The notes below the pieces were generated by a model. The model made no database searches, was not told the DNA's origin, and worked only from the letters and a program-made list of their open reading frames with translations. Below are positions 62,026 through 64,000 of a DNA stretch of 64,000 nucleotides, piece after piece (positions within the stretch are counted from its first letter, which is position 1; each line of letters starts with the position of its first letter). Both the position numbers and the translations under genes were made by a program. The stretch is from positions 1-64,000 of the forward strand of contig NZ_LYPA01000076.1 of the NCBI RefSeq assembly GCF_001675045.1, written 5' to 3'. The DNA is from Paenibacillus oryzae. GTDB lineage: Bacteria; Bacillota; Bacilli; Paenibacillales; Paenibacillaceae.

Positions 62026-63243
62026 ATGAAAAAGATTTTGATCGCATCCTGCGATATGGGGATTGGAGGCGTCGAGCGCAGCCTCGCCGGGATGCTGGAG
62101 CAATTCAGCTATGATGAATATAAGGTGGATCTTATGCTGTACAGCCAAAGCGGGGAATTTATGGAGCTTCTCCATGAGGATATCTCCCTTCTGGACGAGA
62201 TGGCGGAATACAAGACGTTCCGTTCCTCCATTGCCGAAACCTTCCGCGCACGGCAGATCGGCATAGGCATTACCCGACTGGTATCGAAAGCAAGAACGGC
62301 GCTGGAGACAAGGCTGCGCAAGCTGGAGGAGCCGGGCTATTACCAGCAGCAGCTGATGTGGCGCTACGCGCTGCCTTTGCTCCCCAAGCTTGAGCAGCGC
62401 TACGATGTGGCTATCAGCTTCCTGTGGCCGCATTATTTTGTTGCGGACAAGGTGGCGGCGGATGTTAAAATCGCCTGGATTCATACCGATTATTCCACGA
62501 TTGTAACCAACCATGCGATGGATCTGAAGATGTGGAGCAATTTTGATCACATTATAGCCGTGTCGGATGCATGCAAAAGCTCCTTTATAAGCCGGTACAA
62601 GGAATTGAAGGACAAGGTGTCCGTTATTGAAAATATTATTTCGCCTCCGGCCGTTTCCATGCTGGCGGACAGCGGCGAGGTGGACAACCCCATGCTGCGG
62701 GATCGCCGGTTCAAGCTGCTGACCGTCGCGAGGCTGTCCTACCAGAAGGGCATCGACCAGGCAATTAAGGCTTTTGACATGCTGCGACAATTGGGTTACC
62801 GGGATATGGCCTGGTACGTGGTTGGTTATGGCGGCGAGGAAGCGGCGCTGCGGGAGCAGATTGCTGAATATGGTTTGCAGGACAGCTTTGTGCTGCTGGG
62901 CAAGCAGACCAATCCCTATCCCTTTGTCAAAGCCTGCGACTTGTACGTACAGCCGTCGCGTTATGAAGGCAAGGCTATCACCGTTACGGAGGCCAAAATA
63001 TTGGGCAAGCCGGTTGTTATTACGGGGTACCCCACGGCAGCCAGCCAGGTGACCAACTACATAGACGGCTATATTACGGAGCAGTCGGTGGAAGGTATAG
63101 CCGCCGGAATAGAAAGGCTTTATCAGGATAAGGAGCTGCGGGATCGGCTTGCCCGCAATTGCGCGGGCATGGACTATGGCAACGCCTATGAGCTTCAAAA
63201 GCTGTACAGTCTGTTTCAGGGGGATAGGAGAGGATCGGCGTGA
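62026..63243 (+). CDS. Glycosyltransferase family 4
   Basis: A 405-aa GT-B enzyme: ILIASCDMGIGGVERSLAGM at the N-terminus, VARLSYQKGIDQAIKAFDML at the domain joint, and YVQPSRYEGKAITVTEAKIL as the donor motif. It is similar to polysaccharide glycosyltransferases that act after EpsD/EpsF types. ATG 62026 is used; TTG 62017 closer to GAGGAGA is possible. The stop overlaps the GTG of the next gene. Confidence 0.9.
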   Translation: MKKILIASCDMGIGGVERSLAGMLEQFSYDEYKVDLMLYSQSGEFMELLHEDISLLDEMAEYKTFRSSIAETFRARQIGIGITRLVSKARTALETRLRKLEEPGYYQQQLMWRYALPLLPKLEQRYDVAISFLWPHYFVADKVAADVKIAWIHTDYSTIVTNHAMDLKMWSNFDHIIAVSDACKSSFISRYKELKDKVSVIENIISPPAVSMLADSGEVDNPMLRDRRFKLLTVARLSYQKGIDQAIKAFDMLRQLGYRDMAWYVVGYGGEEAALREQIAEYGLQDSFVLLGKQTNPYPFVKACDLYVQPSRYEGKAITVTEAKILGKPVVITGYPTAASQVTNYIDGYITEQSVEGIAAGIERLYQDKELRDRLARNCAGMDYGNAYELQKLYSLFQGDRRGSA

Positions 63244-64000
63244 CGGTTAAGGTCAGTGTTGTCATACCGGTGTATAATGCGGAGCCTTATTTGCCCCGCT
63301 GCATTTCGTCGCTTGTGAACCAGACCTTGAAGGATTGCGAATTTATTTTTGTAAACGACGGCTCCTCCGATGGAAGCAAAGCCATTATTGAGCGTTTCGG
63401 CTGCTGCGATAAACGGATAAGGGTAATCAGCCAGGCCAACGGAGGCGTCAGCAGCGCCCGTAATACCGGCATCCGCCATGCGCGCGGCGAATATGTCGGC
63501 TTTGTTGATGTGGACGACTATGTTGCCTTCGACATGTTCTACAACCTGTACAAAGCCGCGGTGGAGGAGGACTGCGACATCGTGGCGTCCAATTTCCAGG
63601 TCCGTCAGGATGGCGCGCTTATTATGGCCAAGTATCCTTTTCCGACTAACAAAAAGCTGACCCGAGGCTACATCCGCGAGCATGTATTGCCGTATATGCT
63701 GCGGAGCGATGATTTTAACACCGCCTGTACCAAGCTGTACCGGAGAGAGCTGCTGGAAAGCCGGGGCATCTTTTTTCCAGAGGGCGTCAAGCTGGGGGAG
63801 GACGGCATCTTTAATATGGCGTTCCTGTCCGTGGCGGAGTCCATGCGTTACCTCAGTTATGCCGGCTATCATTATTGCGAGGTGGAAGGAAGCGCTACGC
63901 GGAATGCCGCCAAAAGCGATTATTATCAGCGGGTGCTGGAGGTGTACCAGGCGGAGCCTCCTTCCGTATATATTGAGGTCATGGCGCCTCACGACATTTC
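63240..64000 (+). CDS. Glycosyltransferase family 2 (3' end outside the window)
   Basis: An open frame from GTG 63240 runs to the window end without a stop: VKVSVVIPVYNAEPYLPRCI, VNDGSSDGS and the metal site GFVDVDDYV place it in GT2. The first 253 residues are present. GGATAGGAGAGGATCGGC precedes the GTG, which overlaps the previous stop (GTGA). It belongs to the second SinR-controlled operon. Confidence 0.9.
   Translation, partial: MTVKVSVVIPVYNAEPYLPRCISSLVNQTLKDCEFIFVNDGSSDGSKAIIERFGCCDKRIRVISQANGGVSSARNTGIRHARGEYVGFVDVDDYVAFDMFYNLYKAAVEEDCDIVASNFQVRQDGALIMAKYPFPTNKKLTRGYIREHVLPYMLRSDDFNTACTKLYRRELLESRGIFFPEGVKLGEDGIFNMAFLSVAESMRYLSYAGYHYCEVEGSATRNAAKSDYYQRVLEVYQAEPPSVYIEVMAPHDI

Noticed and set aside
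61897..63198. 433-aa minus-strand frame
   Set aside because: It lies opposite a GT4 gene with clear motifs; its own sequence has no recognisable domain.
1..64000. tRNA or rRNA genes
   Set aside because: No cloverleaf with GTTCRANNC arm or rRNA segment was noticed on either strand; a covariance scan would be decisive.

Overview
The window reads as part of the chromosome of a spore-forming, Gram-positive, low-to-mid-GC Bacillales bacterium, most likely Paenibacillus or a close relative. The evidence is a T-box-controlled pheST operon, mutS2, CotF-type spore coat genes, a SinR homologue next to a Bacillus eps-like exopolysaccharide cluster, AsnC/aminotransferase and YtrA-type ABC modules, strong AGGAGG ribosome sites with frequent GTG/TTG starts, and Fur boxes. 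No tRNA, rRNA, CRISPR-Cas locus, prophage or transposase gene was seen.

Layout. 1-666: a 52-bp-period palindrome array and AT-rich DNA. 667-5985: two ABC-2 exporter operons; the second is headed by an internally deleted GntR regulator whose operator survives. 6023-13720: TraB/GumN protein, aldolase-like enzyme, Glu/Leu/Phe/Val dehydrogenase, CopD-like membrane protein and a Btr-like AraC/substrate-binding regulator. 13804-18820: Fur-controlled siderophore-binding lipoprotein, then promoter, T-box, pheS and pheT. 18872-21583: a ZapA domain carrying a coiled coil of more than 800 residues. 21706-28773: GNAT/YoaP, a second Fur-box siderophore lipoprotein, a PadR/HAAS pair, ada, an SDR, a 1.2-kb gene-free stretch with three different degenerate tandem repeats, and a cupredoxin lipoprotein. 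28774-43023: housekeeping genes (mutS2, RluA, cobalamin adenosyltransferase, two aminotransferases, 5'-3' exonuclease, spore coat genes, DedA). 43386-64000: SinR and two exopolysaccharide gene blocks separated by a PadR/VOC module.

The best-connected system is the SinR-exopolysaccharide block. Four copies of a 16-bp palindrome (GTTCT-n6-AGAAC) lie in front of sinR itself, the Wzz gene, the EpsC gene, and a second glycosyltransferase operon at 60802. At the first two the palindrome fills the 17-bp spacer between -35 and -10. The genes match B. subtilis epsA-epsN in content: chain-length regulator and kinase, EpsC dehydratase, EpsN aminotransferase, EpsM acetyltransferase and EpsL sugar-phosphate transferase (together a bacillosamine-type initiation set), glycosyltransferases, and an EpsG-like polymerase. 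The kinase lacks its tyrosine tail, and epsM lies apart on the other strand.

The most unusual sequence is a perfect (TTTGTG)155 hexanucleotide tract (56958-57887). It encodes a 310-residue Asn-Thr tail on a VOC/glyoxalase-like protein whose promoter shares a 20-bp palindrome with the neighbouring padR gene. Other structure includes two families of ~205-227-bp hairpin (MITE-like) elements that sit at or just after stop codons, and a 52-bp-period palindrome array found at both ends of the window. Coordinates were read by hand; start codons were chosen from ribosome-site spacing and may be off where stated.
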